Below the pieces are notes generated by a model that did no database searches, was not told the origin of the DNA, and saw only the letters and a list, made by a program, of their open reading frames with translations. Both the position numbers and the translations under genes were made by a program. A stretch of DNA of 51,364 nt, from assembly GCF_004000845.1 (NCBI RefSeq), contig NZ_BIMA01000048.1, positions 1 through 51,364 of the forward strand. The letters are read 5' to 3'. This stretch comes from Paenibacillus koleovorans NBRC 103111. GTDB lineage: Bacteria; Bacillota; Bacilli; Paenibacillales; NBRC-103111. Each line of letters opens with the position of its first letter. Within the stretch, counting starts at the first letter, position 1. Shown piece by piece: positions 16,269 through 25,693 of this stretch.

Positions 16269-17141
16269 CTATTCCTTGAGCGACCCCAGCATGGCGCCTT
16301 TGACGAAGTATTTCTGAATAAACGGATACACAATCAGGATCGGGAGCGTCGCGAACAGCACAATCCCTGCCTTCATCATCTCCGGGGTCACCGAGATCGA
16401 TTCGAGCGTACTGGCGCCTGCGAGCGAGCTGAGCTGGTCGTTCATCACCGTGTTGCGCAGCACGACCTGGATCGGCATCAAATTCTTTTTCCGGATAAAG
16501 ATGAGCGCCGAGAAATATGAATTCCACATCGCTACCGCATGGAACAGCGCAACCGTAGCGACAACCGGCAACGACAAGGGCAGCGCCATTCGGGCGAAGT
16601 TGCCGTACTCGCTGCAGCCGTCGATTTTGGCGGCGTCGTAGAGCTCCTGCGACAGGTTTTGGAAAAACGTTTTCATCAAAATAACATTAAACGCCCCCAG
16701 CGCCCCCGGAATCATTAGCGCCCACAGCGTGTTGTCCAGCCCGACCGCCTTGACAACCAGGAAATTCGGAATCAAAGACGCATGGAAAATGAAAGTGACG
16801 ATGATACCTTTCAGCACCCAGCCCCGCCCTCTCATCTGCGGCCGCGACAGCGCATAGGCGAGAGTCGACGTCAGCGCCAAACAAATCAGCGTCCCGACAA
16901 CCGTAATGTACACGCTGACCCCCATCGCCCGCCACAGCGTCTCCATGCCGAACAGCGAATTGTACACGCCGAGATGAAACCCTTTGGGCCACAAATAGAC
17001 GAGCTTCGCCTCCGCATACACCGAGCTGCTGAGCGACACGGCGGCGAGATGGAGCATCGGGAGCACCATGGTGACGGAGAGAAGCAGGAGCAGCGTATTG
17101 TTGAAAATGTGAAACATCCGATCGGACTTGTAGCTTGGCAA
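16269..17141 (-). CDS. Carbohydrate ABC transporter permease, LplC/YtcP type
   Basis: A 290-residue membrane protein with six helices. The EAA loop ELYDAAKIDGCSEYGNFARM, the family ending FIQKYFVKGAMLGSLKE and the N-terminal HIFNNTLLLLLSVTMVLPML identify the LplC group, which imports oligosaccharides (often pectic or xylan fragments) in Paenibacillaceae and Bacilli. The start codon is TTG at 17141, preceded by GGAGGAGG at good distance; the first ATG, eight codons later, has no ribosome site. It is the last gene of an LplA-LplB-LplC unit. No ATPase gene is adjacent; a shared MsmX-type ATPase is usual for this class. Confidence 0.9.
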   Translation of the reverse strand: MPSYKSDRMFHIFNNTLLLLLSVTMVLPMLHLAAVSLSSSVYAEAKLVYLWPKGFHLGVYNSLFGMETLWRAMGVSVYITVVGTLICLALTSTLAYALSRPQMRGRGWVLKGIIVTFIFHASLIPNFLVVKAVGLDNTLWALMIPGALGAFNVILMKTFFQNLSQELYDAAKIDGCSEYGNFARMALPLSLPVVATVALFHAVAMWNSYFSALIFIRKKNLMPIQVVLRNTVMNDQLSSLAGASTLESISVTPEMMKAGIVLFATLPILIVYPFIQKYFVKGAMLGSLKE

Positions 17142-17159
17142 ACGAGCCTCCTCCTTCCG

Positions 17160-18059
17160 CTAGTAGATGCTTTCGCCCGTCAGCTTCTTGCTGAGCCGAT
17201 TCATAAGGATGACGAGCAGCAAGCCGATGACCGACTTGAACATGCCGATCGCGGTCGTGTAGCTGAACTGGGAGCTGAGCAGCCCGACCCGGTACACATA
17301 GGTGTCGATGACCTCCCCAGTCTCTCGGACGAGCGGGTTCAGGAATACCAGCACCTGCTCCACGTTGGAATCGAGCACATTGCCGATGCGCAGCAGGAAC
17401 AGCACGACGATCGCCGGCAGGAGCGAAGGCAGCGTGATCGACCACATCCGGCGCCAGCGGCCCGCTCCATCCACCATGGCGGCCTCATACAGCTGCGGGT
17501 TGATGCCCGCGATTGCTGCGAGATAGATGATCATGCCCCAGCCGACTTCCTTCCAGATGCCGATCGACACGAGCACCGTCCGGAACAGCCCCGGCTCCGT
17601 CAAATAATCGACCGGCTTCACGCCGAGCCCTTGCAGCATGATGCCCAACACCCCGTCGATCGAGAGCACATTGATGAACAACCCGCCCACGATGACCCAC
17701 GACAAAAAATGGGGCAAATAAAGCAGCGTCTGCACCGGGCGCTTCACCCAGCCGAGGCGAACCTCATTCAGCAGCAGAGCCAGCAGGAGAGGCGCCGGGA
17801 AGCCGAAGACGATCGAATACAGGCTAAGCAGCAGCGTGTTGCGCAGCGTCTGGTAAAACTCCGCATAAGTGAACATGCGCACGAAGTGGTCGAAGCCTAC
17901 CCAGTCGCTGTCGAGAATGCCTTTGAACATGCTGTAATTCTGGAAGGCAATGAGATTGCCCCCCAGAGGAATGTACTTGAAGATGAGGAAGTGCAAAATG
18001 CCGGGCAATGCGATGATCCACAGGGCAATCGCATCGGAGCTTTGCCATTTTTTCAGCAT
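17160..18059 (-). CDS. Carbohydrate ABC transporter permease, LplB type
   Basis: A 299-residue partner permease. Seen: LKKWQSSDAIALWIIALPGI, YIPLGGNLIAFQNYSMFKGI, VGFDHFVRMF, LLYLPHFLSWVIVGG, the EAA loop LYEAAMVDGAGRWRRMWSIT and VIDTYVYRVGLLSSQFSYTT, all typical of the LplB/YteP group. The start is an ATG with AAGGGCGAGAG upstream, 24 bases after the binding-protein stop. It forms the heterodimeric membrane channel with the LplC-type protein. Confidence 0.9.
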   Translation of the reverse strand: MLKKWQSSDAIALWIIALPGILHFLIFKYIPLGGNLIAFQNYSMFKGILDSDWVGFDHFVRMFTYAEFYQTLRNTLLLSLYSIVFGFPAPLLLALLLNEVRLGWVKRPVQTLLYLPHFLSWVIVGGLFINVLSIDGVLGIMLQGLGVKPVDYLTEPGLFRTVLVSIGIWKEVGWGMIIYLAAIAGINPQLYEAAMVDGAGRWRRMWSITLPSLLPAIVVLFLLRIGNVLDSNVEQVLVFLNPLVRETGEVIDTYVYRVGLLSSQFSYTTAIGMFKSVIGLLLVILMNRLSKKLTGESIY

Positions 18060-18083
18060 GTTGTCTCTCGCCCTTCGGCCGGT

Positions 18084-19679
18084 TTATTTTTTGTTCGTCT
18101 TGTTGTACCAAGCGGTCGCTTCCTTCATCGCCTCGTCGCCGCCGCGCTTCTTCCACTCGGCCACGAACTTGTCGAACGCCGGATCGAGCTCTTCCTTGCC
18201 GGTGACGACCTTCGCGAACATGTCGAGGAACAGGGTGCCTCCAGCGAGCGGCCCAGGCATAATGTTGATCTCCGGCCGCGTCTTGAACGCTTCGAGAATC
18301 GGCATGTTCAAGCTGGCATGGTCGACCGCGGTCGATTCGGCGAGCTTCATCGCCGCCTTCACTTTATCCGGCTCCGGGCCGGCGTCGACGATCTTCGTCA
18401 GCATCCGGCCGTCTCCGCGAGGGTTCAGAATGAGGCGGTGGAAGGAGAAGGCGTTTTTGTTCTTGTTGATCGGCAACTCCGAATCGTACTTGACTTGCCC
18501 GTTCTCTTCAGTGTAGTTGGACCCTTTTACGCCGAACGAGAGGAAATTTTCCACTTCATCGGACCAGGCCCAGTTGAGGAATTTGATGACCTCCTCCGGA
18601 TTTTTCGTTTTGGACGGGATCACCCAGACGAAGTAGATGCCGTCGTTTTTGCCCACGAGGCCGGAGCCCTTCGGTCCTTTCGGAGGCGCGATCATGCTGA
18701 CCTTGGCGCCCGGCTGAGTCGGGAACTGCGCCGCCAGGTACCCGGTCGTGTAGTTCGGCACTTCATGCGCCCAGAGGCCGCCTTTGCCCTTCTTGATGTC
18801 CGCCGACCAGTCCGTCGCTTTTTTCGTGAACATGTCGGGATTGACATATCCTTTGTCGTACAGCATCTTCCAGAACTTGATCGCTTCCTTGATTTCCGGC
18901 ATGATGATGCCCGGGGTCATTTGGCCGTTTTTCATTTGCCACAGGTCCGGATTGACGCCCACCGCGTTGAAAAACAGATCGGAGAACTGCAAATTTTCCC
19001 GCACGTAGAAGCCGTATTCGTCCTTCTTGCCGTTGCCGTCCATATCATTGTTTTTGACCGCTTCGAAAAAGGCCAAGTAGTCGTCCACCGTCACCGGCGT
19101 CTTCATGTTCAGCTTGTCGAGCCAGTCCTGGCGGATCATGACCACTCTGGAGTTGGTCATGGCGGTCATCGCGGGAATGCCGAAAATTTTGCCGTCCTTG
19201 CTTACCTTGGAGCTTTCCCAGGCTTCCTTCGGAATGCTCTTCTTCAGGTTCGGCCCGTATTTGTCGATGAGCGGCCCCAAGTCGGTAAATGCGCCTTGCT
19301 CGAGCGCGCCCGGGTGAATCGTCGAGTTGATGCTGTCCGTGCGGACCAAATCGGCCAGCTCGCCGGAGGCGAAACGAACGGTCAGCTGCTGGGCATAGGC
19401 GTCGCCGTGGTTCAGAATCTCTACATTCAGATTGTAGCCGGACAGGCGGGACATTTCCTTCACATACGGATCGTCCTTGCCCTTGTACTCCTCCTGCGCG
19501 TAGGCGTTGCCGGCGTGGGACAAGATGATGCTAATGTCCTTCTTCACCGGTTCGCCGCTCTTGGCACCCGAGTCGCCTGTCGTGATCTCCGGATCGCTGC
19601 CTCCGCATGCGGATAGGATCATGCCTGCTGCGAGCGTCGTGACGGTGACGGCGGCCCATGTTTGGACTCTTCTGCTCAT
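18084..19679 (-). CDS. Extracellular solute-binding lipoprotein, LplA type
   Basis: A 531-residue receptor of the LplA family. Signal peptide with lipobox LSAC (Cys 25) followed by a spacer. The mature part begins DISIILSHAGNAYAQEEYKG and contains MIRQDWLDKLNMKTPVTVDD, DMDGNGKKDEYGF (a calcium-site-like Asp-rich loop), FVWVIPSKTKNPEEVIKFLN and a C-terminal SLNMPILEAFKTRPEINIMP. Length is typical. Start ATG with AAAGGGGACC upstream. A perfect cre site and a promoter lie just before it. The ligand is probably a sugar oligomer; neighbours suggest plant-derived. Confidence 0.9.
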   Translation of the reverse strand: MSRRVQTWAAVTVTTLAAGMILSACGGSDPEITTGDSGAKSGEPVKKDISIILSHAGNAYAQEEYKGKDDPYVKEMSRLSGYNLNVEILNHGDAYAQQLTVRFASGELADLVRTDSINSTIHPGALEQGAFTDLGPLIDKYGPNLKKSIPKEAWESSKVSKDGKIFGIPAMTAMTNSRVVMIRQDWLDKLNMKTPVTVDDYLAFFEAVKNNDMDGNGKKDEYGFYVRENLQFSDLFFNAVGVNPDLWQMKNGQMTPGIIMPEIKEAIKFWKMLYDKGYVNPDMFTKKATDWSADIKKGKGGLWAHEVPNYTTGYLAAQFPTQPGAKVSMIAPPKGPKGSGLVGKNDGIYFVWVIPSKTKNPEEVIKFLNWAWSDEVENFLSFGVKGSNYTEENGQVKYDSELPINKNKNAFSFHRLILNPRGDGRMLTKIVDAGPEPDKVKAAMKLAESTAVDHASLNMPILEAFKTRPEINIMPGPLAGGTLFLDMFAKVVTGKEELDPAFDKFVAEWKKRGGDEAMKEATAWYNKTNKK

Positions 19680-19711
19680 TGTTCGTTTGGTCCCCTTTCA
19701 ACTATTGGAAT

Positions 19712-19725
19712 TGATACCGCTTACA
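19712..19725 (-). promoter_or_regulatory. cre site (CcpA operator) of the lpl operon
   Basis: On the minus strand TGTAAGCGGTATCA matches TGWAANCGNTNWCA at every position. It sits at the expected transcription start of the promoter at 19732-19760, so CcpA binding would block initiation. Confidence 0.7.
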
Positions 19726-19731
19726 CCACTC

Positions 19732-19760
19732 AATGTAATAGAGCCGATGTTAACCGGCAA
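19732..19760 (-). promoter_or_regulatory. Candidate promoter of the lplABC-type operon
   Basis: Minus-strand TTGCCG (19755-19760), 17-base spacer and TACATT (19732-19737), immediately upstream of the cre site. Confidence 0.5.
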
Positions 19761-19891
19761 TGCTCCTTTGCTATTCGGCGCTGCAAGCGAGGATACAGGG
19801 GCTTCGCCTGCAGATACTTTCCTTGCGTGGCGCGGGTTGGCGGATATGCAGGATGTCGGCCTGGGAGCAGCGGAAAGGGGCTTGCGGGCTG

Positions 19892-21751
19892 TTAGGCGTC
19901 GTTTCGCCGTTCTTGCATCCGTTTGCGGTATTCCCCGGGTGGCACGCCGAACGTCTGCTTGAAAATACGCGAGAAATTTTGCACCGTCGAGTAGCGAAGC
20001 CGTTCTGCGATATGCTGCAGGGGGACATCGGACGCTTCGAGCATTTCCTTGGCGCGCCCCATCCGGTAATGCGTCACATAGTCGCTGAACGTCGTACCGG
20101 TCTCCTCCTTGAACACCCGGCTCAGATAGGAGACGGACAGCCGGACGCTGTCGGCCGCTTGCTGGAGAGTGACGTCCTGCTCGATCTCGCGGTGGATGTA
20201 GGCAAGCACCTGCTCGACCCATATTTTCTGCTTGGAGGCTTGGTCGAGCCTCAGCTCGCGGACCCGCTCCTCGGTGAGCAGCTTGTTTGGTCCGAGCGAC
20301 ACTTTGTAGGCGAGCAGCGCCTCGGCTTCCTGCAGGCTGGCGGGGAGCTGCGTGAAGTCGCTCTTCGGCGCGGCGAGGGCGGCGCTGATCGTGAACGGGT
20401 ACGCCTGCTCCACGCTCCGCTGCCAGCCTTGCGCCGTCTCGAGCGCGTGCCTCCAGTCGGCGGTGCCGAGCAGCGCGGCGATCCGGCCGTTCGGCTGGAC
20501 CGCGGCAAGGCAAGGCGTCCCCGGCGCGCACCGCTCGGTCAGCCGGAGGCTCAGCTCGCGCATCGTCGCCTGCCGTACGGCCGTATCGGTGAGCGCCCAC
20601 TGCGGATCGCGCGCCTCCTCGTCGATCGTGACGAGCGCCAGCACATAGGCGGCCGGCTCCGCGGGGAACCCGAGCTGCGTGAGGAGACGCCGCACATCCT
20701 CGCGCGAGTCGCCGGCCTGCAGCAGCCGATGCAGCACTCCCTCCCGCGTGAACGGCAGCTGCTCGCGCAGCTGGTTGTTCAATTGCTGGAACGGCACGCT
20801 CATCCGTCTGGAGCCGATCCAGGCGACGAGACACCAGAGCAAAGCCATCCCTCCGGCGAACAGCCAAGTCGTGCGGCGGATTTCGTCGGACTTGGAGGTC
20901 AGCTCGGCCATCGGCGTCATGATCATGAGCGTCCAGCCGTCCTCGCCGCTCGCGGGCCGCGCCGACAACCGATAGGGCGAACCGTTCCAGGACACGGTAT
21001 CGATCACGCTGCCTCGGCGCTGCCAGAGCTCGTACAGGCTGCTCGTCGAGCTCAGCTCCCGACCGATCTCGTCCTCGCTGCGGCCCATCACGATGCGTCC
21101 CCGCGCATCGACGATGTAGATCAAGCTGTTGCCGCCGAGCGGCAGCTTCTCCAGGAATTGCGCGGCCTTGCGCGCGCTGATGTGGATCACGACCGCCCCG
21201 TCGGAGTAGCTCGAGTACAGCGGCACCGGCCGGAACAGCAGCAGCTCGGTCTGCCGCGGATACGTCTGCGGCGCAATCCAGAACGGGGCGTTGAATTTGG
21301 GCTGCGCCTGCTCCAGCATCGGCTTGAAGGCCGAGTCGCCGTAGCTCGACGAGGAATAGGCGCTGGAGTAGACATAATCGTATTTCTTATAGATGAGGGA
21401 GACTTCATATTTGACGGTCGAGAAGCTGGTCAGCTTGGACAGCGTCTCCTTCAGCCGGAACCGCTCGGTCGGGTCGCTCAGCGAAGGACCGTTGCGGATC
21501 GAGGCTTCGACGACCGGGTCGGACGCCACGGCGATCGAGGCCAGCTGCGCGTTCGCCATAAATTGGTCGAGCTGTCCCTGGATTTGACCGAGCGCCGTCA
21601 GATGGTTGCGGTCGACCTCCTGCTGCATGCTGCGCGACACGATGTAGGAGGCGAACAAGCCGAACGCCAGCACCGGCGTAATGCTGATCAGCAGCGAGTA
21701 GACGAACCATTTGCGCTTATGGGACCATCGTGCGAGCAGCCTGGCGATCAT
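19892..21751 (-). CDS. Membrane-bound AraC family regulator with Cache sensor (YesN-like)
   Basis: About 619 residues. An N-terminal membrane helix (WFVYSLLISITPVLAFGLFA) is followed by an extracytoplasmic dCache-like sensor (about residues 40-290, including GNSLIYIVDARGRIVMGRS), a second helix (TTWLFAGGMALLWCLVAWIG), a cytoplasmic linker domain and a C-terminal double HTH (LQQAADSVRLSVSYLSRVFK; LQHIAERLRYSTVQNFSRIF). It is probably a one-protein system that senses an extracellular sugar and regulates the LplABC-type transporter it precedes. The start at 21751 is chosen for the AAAGGAGGAACG site; the frame stays open to 21925. A relaxed cre-like site overlaps its promoter. Confidence 0.9.
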   Translation of the reverse strand: MIARLLARWSHKRKWFVYSLLISITPVLAFGLFASYIVSRSMQQEVDRNHLTALGQIQGQLDQFMANAQLASIAVASDPVVEASIRNGPSLSDPTERFRLKETLSKLTSFSTVKYEVSLIYKKYDYVYSSAYSSSSYGDSAFKPMLEQAQPKFNAPFWIAPQTYPRQTELLLFRPVPLYSSYSDGAVVIHISARKAAQFLEKLPLGGNSLIYIVDARGRIVMGRSEDEIGRELSSTSSLYELWQRRGSVIDTVSWNGSPYRLSARPASGEDGWTLMIMTPMAELTSKSDEIRRTTWLFAGGMALLWCLVAWIGSRRMSVPFQQLNNQLREQLPFTREGVLHRLLQAGDSREDVRRLLTQLGFPAEPAAYVLALVTIDEEARDPQWALTDTAVRQATMRELSLRLTERCAPGTPCLAAVQPNGRIAALLGTADWRHALETAQGWQRSVEQAYPFTISAALAAPKSDFTQLPASLQEAEALLAYKVSLGPNKLLTEERVRELRLDQASKQKIWVEQVLAYIHREIEQDVTLQQAADSVRLSVSYLSRVFKEETGTTFSDYVTHYRMGRAKEMLEASDVPLQHIAERLRYSTVQNFSRIFKQTFGVPPGEYRKRMQERRNDA

Positions 21752-21766
21752 GGGCGTTCCTCCTTT

Positions 21767-21785
21767 GGTATACGCTTTCATTATA
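21767..21785 (-). promoter_or_regulatory. -10 element with cre-like site upstream of the Cache-AraC gene
   Basis: Minus-strand TATAAT (21780-21785) runs directly into TGAAAGCGTATACC (21767-21780), which differs from the strict cre consensus at two positions. It may place the regulator under the same catabolite control as its target operon. Confidence 0.35.
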
Positions 21786-21928
21786 GTCAAGCGCGGTGCA
21801 TCCGTATTTGTCGAAAGCGCCGAAGGATTTGTCTGGAACGCGATCCTCATATAAGCCTGTTCATGCGCTCGAACCAAATCCAGAAGCTCCACCCATTCGC
21901 AACTTCCATAGTTCCTAACCAACACAAA

Positions 21929-21969
21929 GCCTCCCGCACATCCCCGGGGAACGGGAACGTGCGGGAGGC
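21929..21969 (-). terminator. Hairpin terminator of the 916-aa secreted protein gene
   Basis: Perfect 11-bp stem GCCTCCCGCAC / GTGCGGGAGGC with a 19-base loop, followed on the minus strand by TTTGTGTTGG. It lies 24 bases after the stop codon. Confidence 0.7.
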
Positions 21970-21992
21970 AGGCTATTGCTATTGATTGATCG

Positions 21993-24743
21993 CTATTGCA
22001 CGGAAACGGTAATCGTCGAGCTCGCCGTAAAGCCGGCAGTGTTGGCCAGCTCGGCGCGGTACACGTAAGTGCCCGGAGCTTTTCCCGTGATTCGGGTCAC
22101 GGCGGACTGGGCGTTCGGCGAGTTAGCGGAGAGCGGCTTCGTATCGATCAGCACTCCGTTCTCGTACAACCGGTACGTCGTGCCGTTCGTTCCCCACCAC
22201 ATGTTCATCGTCACGTTGTACTCGCCGTTGCGGTCCCAGTTGTCGTGCGACAATACCGGGGTTCCCGGCGTGGCGTTCGACACGGTTACGGTGAGCGGCG
22301 AGCAGGAGGTCACGCCAAACGAATTGATCAACTGGCAACTGTACACATACGTTCCATTTGGCTTGCCGCTGATGCTCGTTTGCACCTGCTGACCGCCAGG
22401 GCTGAGATCCCGCAATGCCTTTGTCTCGATCAGCACTCCATTTTCATATAGCTTGTAAGCCGTCGCGTTGTTGCCCCACCACAAGTTCATCGTAACCGTA
22501 TAGCTGCCGTCCTTCAGCCCATTGTTGTGCCCGTTGTTGTGGGACAAAACCGGGGTTCCAGGCGCGCCAGTGGCCAGTATCAATTCCGCGCGAGTGACCG
22601 CGATTGTGTACGTCTTGGACGCGTTCCCGTTAGGGGAGGTGACGACTACCGGGATAACATTGGTGCCGACCGACAGCGGAATTGTCGCCGACGAGCCAGG
22701 CTGACCGCCGATCGTCACCGACGCCCCCGGAGTGTATACCGACGCCGTTACCGTCGTTGTGCTCACGCCATTGGCAACAGATTGCGAGTACTGTAGCTTG
22801 TATGGGTCGAAAGCGGGTGACAGCATGCCGGAACTGGTAGTAAGAGAACTGAGATCGGCTACCCCTGCAGAAAGCACCGACAGCTGCTCGCCCAGCCAGC
22901 CGAAGCTGCCGCTGACGCGATGCTCCCACGCCCATTTACGCAAAGGATTGACCCGGAAGCTCGTGTTCACTGAATTGCTCGCTTGCGGACGAATCCAGAA
23001 GTTGACGCCGTTGTCGTAGCCTTCGTACAGCTCACGGATCGCCTGCAGCATCGTACCGTTCGGCGCGCCGCCTTGCTGCTGATTGAAGTATTCCGACCAG
23101 AGCAGAGCCATCGCGACCTCGAGATTATGCTCGATGCCCGTGCCTCCGAACGGATTGCTCGCGCTCCCCCTTCCTCCTACTTCCGCATCCGGGGTTCCGT
23201 CGATCTTGGACAAATAATCGGGATAACGCAGAGGGCCCGGATATAGATCGTATTGATGATACGGATCGACATCCGTCGCGCTGACGATGAAGTTGCCTAA
23301 CCGCTTCACGAAATTGGCGATATCGGTGCTTTCCGTTACCGCATAGGCGCGCACCATCGCATCCGCGCTCAGGACCGACATCCATGGAGAGGCGATGAAG
23401 TCGGTGGCGACGCCTTCGAAATGCTGGCTGCCCAAGTGGTACAGCCCGCCATCTACTCTCTCGACCGGGATCGCTCCGTCGGCGCCGTTCTGATGCCAGA
23501 TGTAGTCGCCGGTTTGCGTCTGCACGTTCGTTTTGTACGCGCTGTCGCCGGTCACCTCATAAGCGATCACATTGGCCAGCAGCCGGAAAGCGGTATGCCG
23601 CTCCGTCCACCCGTTCAGGCTTGGCGACCAGCGGTTCGTCCCCGCGTTTTTCTCATGGGCGTTCACCACCCAAGGGATGTACTCGAGCACATTGTTGTCG
23701 CCCGTCAGCCAGTAGCTGTAAGCAAGCGGCTCGTTGTAGCTGTACATGGAGCCGTTGCCGCCGCCCCTGTTGTTCGGATCCGGGGTTTTCAGCTTGAACA
23801 AGCCGACCGCTTCGACCGGAACGGTATCTCCTCTGTACAATTGGGACTTGTAATAGTCGGTGCTTCGGACCGCCTCGCGAAGCGCTTTCAACGAGCCGTT
23901 CCGCATATACAAGGTAAACATAGTGGAAGATCGGTCGTACAGCCATGTATCGTAAGCGGTCGAGACTTCTCCGAGCTTGTACCTTGTCCGGTTGGCGGCC
24001 GATACGTTCGGGTTGTCTTCATTGATCATTGTGTAAAAATTGTTCTTGAACGCATGCTCCATCTCCGTGAAGCCCGGCCAATGCTCGGTCGCGTCCATAA
24101 CGGCCGGATCGGAGCGGGTCTCGCTCACGCTGTCGTCCAAAGGCGTCATGCGCGTCCCCTTCAGTACGCCTTGGGCCAGAAACGCCTTAGGCAGCACCGC
24201 GTACACATCCGGCTCCCATACATTGTCGGCCGCGACGAATGTGCCGCTCGTCACCTGATGCCAGGCGCTGCGAGGATCGGCGAGGGTCGGGATGGTTTTC
24301 GTGCGACTGGTGGTGCCCCACTCTACGGTAATGGTTTCCGCATTAGGGTATGCGGCGGTAAACGTATACTGGATCTGGATGCGGGCGATCCGGACGGAAG
24401 CGCCGTCGAGCGTCGCATTCGTCAGATGCCGCCAAGGGGTCTGCATTTCCACATAGGCGGGGATTTCCACGCCTCCCTTGAGCACGCGGATTTTGGCGAT
24501 GTCCGCCGGAGCGACGGAACCGCGGGGAAAAGGAACCCCGAATGTGACCAGCTTCGTGTCGCCGGCATTCACGTTTTCCATCGGGTAAAGCGCTACGTCT
24601 ACGCTGCCCGAAGTCGTCGCCGGAGCGAAGAAGGGCTGGACGCCGCCGGACGCCGTCTCGCCGGAGACGAGGGCCGGGAACAAGGAGGACAACATCGCTA
24701 AGACAAGAACGAGAGACAACCACTTTCTGGATAGGAACTGCAT
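21993..24743 (-). CDS. Secreted rhamnogalacturonan-lyase-like (YetA/PcRGLX-like) multidomain protein
   Basis: A 916-residue exported protein. Signal peptide about 1-28 ([18 protein letters not shown]). Residues about 40-190 look like the RIFT-barrel N-terminal domain of YetA/PcRGLX-type exo-rhamnogalacturonan lyases ([26 protein letters not shown]). Residues about 270-620 form a helical alpha/alpha-toroid-like domain ([47 protein letters not shown]). Then come a cadherin-like beta-sandwich (about 635-720) and two chitinase-A-N-terminal-type Ig-like repeats (about 726-822 and 825-916, each with NLWWG or NMWWG). A paralogue lies at 26984-32221. Activity is inferred from fold; catalytic residues were not identified. 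Confidence 0.7.
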   Translation of the reverse strand: MQFLSRKWLSLVLVLAMLSSLFPALVSGETASGGVQPFFAPATTSGSVDVALYPMENVNAGDTKLVTFGVPFPRGSVAPADIAKIRVLKGGVEIPAYVEMQTPWRHLTNATLDGASVRIARIQIQYTFTAAYPNAETITVEWGTTSRTKTIPTLADPRSAWHQVTSGTFVAADNVWEPDVYAVLPKAFLAQGVLKGTRMTPLDDSVSETRSDPAVMDATEHWPGFTEMEHAFKNNFYTMINEDNPNVSAANRTRYKLGEVSTAYDTWLYDRSSTMFTLYMRNGSLKALREAVRSTDYYKSQLYRGDTVPVEAVGLFKLKTPDPNNRGGGNGSMYSYNEPLAYSYWLTGDNNVLEYIPWVVNAHEKNAGTNRWSPSLNGWTERHTAFRLLANVIAYEVTGDSAYKTNVQTQTGDYIWHQNGADGAIPVERVDGGLYHLGSQHFEGVATDFIASPWMSVLSADAMVRAYAVTESTDIANFVKRLGNFIVSATDVDPYHQYDLYPGPLRYPDYLSKIDGTPDAEVGGRGSASNPFGGTGIEHNLEVAMALLWSEYFNQQQGGAPNGTMLQAIRELYEGYDNGVNFWIRPQASNSVNTSFRVNPLRKWAWEHRVSGSFGWLGEQLSVLSAGVADLSSLTTSSGMLSPAFDPYKLQYSQSVANGVSTTTVTASVYTPGASVTIGGQPGSSATIPLSVGTNVIPVVVTSPNGNASKTYTIAVTRAELILATGAPGTPVLSHNNGHNNGLKDGSYTVTMNLWWGNNATAYKLYENGVLIETKALRDLSPGGQQVQTSISGKPNGTYVYSCQLINSFGVTSCSPLTVTVSNATPGTPVLSHDNWDRNGEYNVTMNMWWGTNGTTYRLYENGVLIDTKPLSANSPNAQSAVTRITGKAPGTYVYRAELANTAGFTASSTITVSVQ

Positions 24744-24950
24744 AAGTCAACACCTTTCATCAAAGGTTTGGCTAGCTCACGTAGAATCATATAGCAGATT
24801 AGCTTGTCCCGCCTTACCGATATTGCTAGGATTTCAGATTCCCGACATATATTGTGGGTCACTATGTTCAGTTGTTCACGGTTTGTTCGGTTGCTTAACA
24901 AAAAGTGATAAATCGAAAAAGCCGACTAACCGGCCTTCAGATGCAAAAGA

Positions 24951-24966
24951 CCGTCCATGAGGACGG
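24951..24966 (-). terminator. Terminator-like hairpin downstream of the cupin gene
   Basis: CCGTCC / GGACGG with a 4-base loop, then TCTTTTGC on the minus strand. It would end transcripts of the Gfo/Idh-cupin pair after about 340 bases of repeats. Confidence 0.45.
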
Positions 24967-24983
24967 CCGTAGGGGCGTTGCTG

Positions 24984-25177
24984 AAAATAAGGTGATGTCG
25001 TATCGTTATTGGAGCGAAAGGCTGCTGCTGCGGGAAAATAAGGTGATGCCTGTATCGTTATTGGCTCGGAAACGCATCGCGTAGTGACTTTTTAGTCGGA
25101 ATAAGGTGATGCCATATCGCTATTTGGGCGGAAAAGTGGCGGATGTGCGAAATAAGGTGTTTTCGTAGCGTTATCGC
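24984..25177. repeat. Four degenerate direct repeats (AATAAGGTGATG...ATCGTTATTGG)
   Basis: Copies begin near 24984, 25036, 25100 and 25150. Each opens with AATAAGGTG and, about 10 bases later, continues (A)TCGTTATTGG or a variant. Spacing is about 50-64 bases. The ATCGTTATTGG end is shared with the inverted repeat at 8537-8545. No gene is seen in the 565-base gap at 24744-25308. Confidence 0.7.
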
Positions 25178-25238
25178 TTTGCAAGTCGGTCAATTGGCAG
25201 CCAGCAAGCCGCTCCCCGGACGAATAGCGACCACCCGC

Positions 25239-25308
25239 GAGCCCTCAGAGAGCCCTCCGAGATCCCTACGAGATCCCTCCGAGAGCCCTCCGAGAGTCCT
25301 CCGAGAGC
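25239..25308. repeat. 11-bp tandem repeat GAGAGCCCTCC
   Basis: Six to seven units of an 11-bp repeat (GAGAGCCCTCC, GAGATCCCTAC, GAGATCCCTCC, GAGAGTCCTCC and so on) run up to the stop codon of the cupin gene. The period is not a multiple of three, so it is not coding. Confidence 0.8.
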
Positions 25309-25671
25309 TTACTCCCCAATCGTCTGCCGGTCGGGAGCGGAGTAGGTGATGATCATGCGGCAGGGCTCCCAGCTTGTCGCGGTTGCATTGTGCGGCACTC
25401 CCCGCGGAATGCGCAGCATCATGCCCGGCTCCAAGTGGAACACCTCGTCGCCGAGCGTATGGTCGCACTCCCCCGTTAGTACGAAGATGAGCTCCTCACA
25501 GTTCGGATGAGTATGCCTCGGATTGCTCTGTCCCGCATGGATGTACACCATGCCGAATGTCATCTCGCTCTCGGGGTCGATCTCCTGGCCGCACAGCCAT
25601 TGGATTTTGCCCCAATCCATCTCGAGCAGACGGGAAGGGTCTTGTTGACGCAAATCGGTTATGGTTGCCAT
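25309..25671 (-). CDS. Cupin domain protein
   Basis: About 120 residues, one cupin barrel. Motif 1 HTHPNCEELIFVLTGE supplies the His/His/Glu metal ligands; motif 2 PGMMLRIPRGVPHNA supplies the second His. Such small cupins bind a divalent metal and act as sugar-acid isomerases, dioxygenase-like enzymes or ligand-binding proteins. I start at ATG 25671, with AAAGGAG upstream; an in-frame GTG at 25683 lies too close to that site. It follows a Gfo/Idh/MocA gene by 22 bases, so both may act on the same sugar derivative. Confidence 0.82.
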   Translation of the reverse strand: MATITDLRQQDPSRLLEMDWGKIQWLCGQEIDPESEMTFGMVYIHAGQSNPRHTHPNCEELIFVLTGECDHTLGDEVFHLEPGMMLRIPRGVPHNATATSWEPCRMIITYSAPDRQTIGE

Positions 25672-25693
25672 GTGTGTATACACGCTCCTTTGT

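Noticed and set aside
16782-19616. 944-codon open frame on the plus strand
   Set aside because: It lies antisense to the LplC, LplB and LplA genes, is extremely rich in Arg, His and Gln as expected for the opposite strand of GC-rich genes, and matches no family.
19760-21985. 741-codon open frame on the plus strand
   Set aside because: Antisense shadow of the Cache-AraC regulator with the same Arg/Leu-rich composition and no domain.
23421-24701. 426-codon open frame on the plus strand
   Set aside because: Antisense to the signal-peptide-bearing 916-aa protein; shadow composition.
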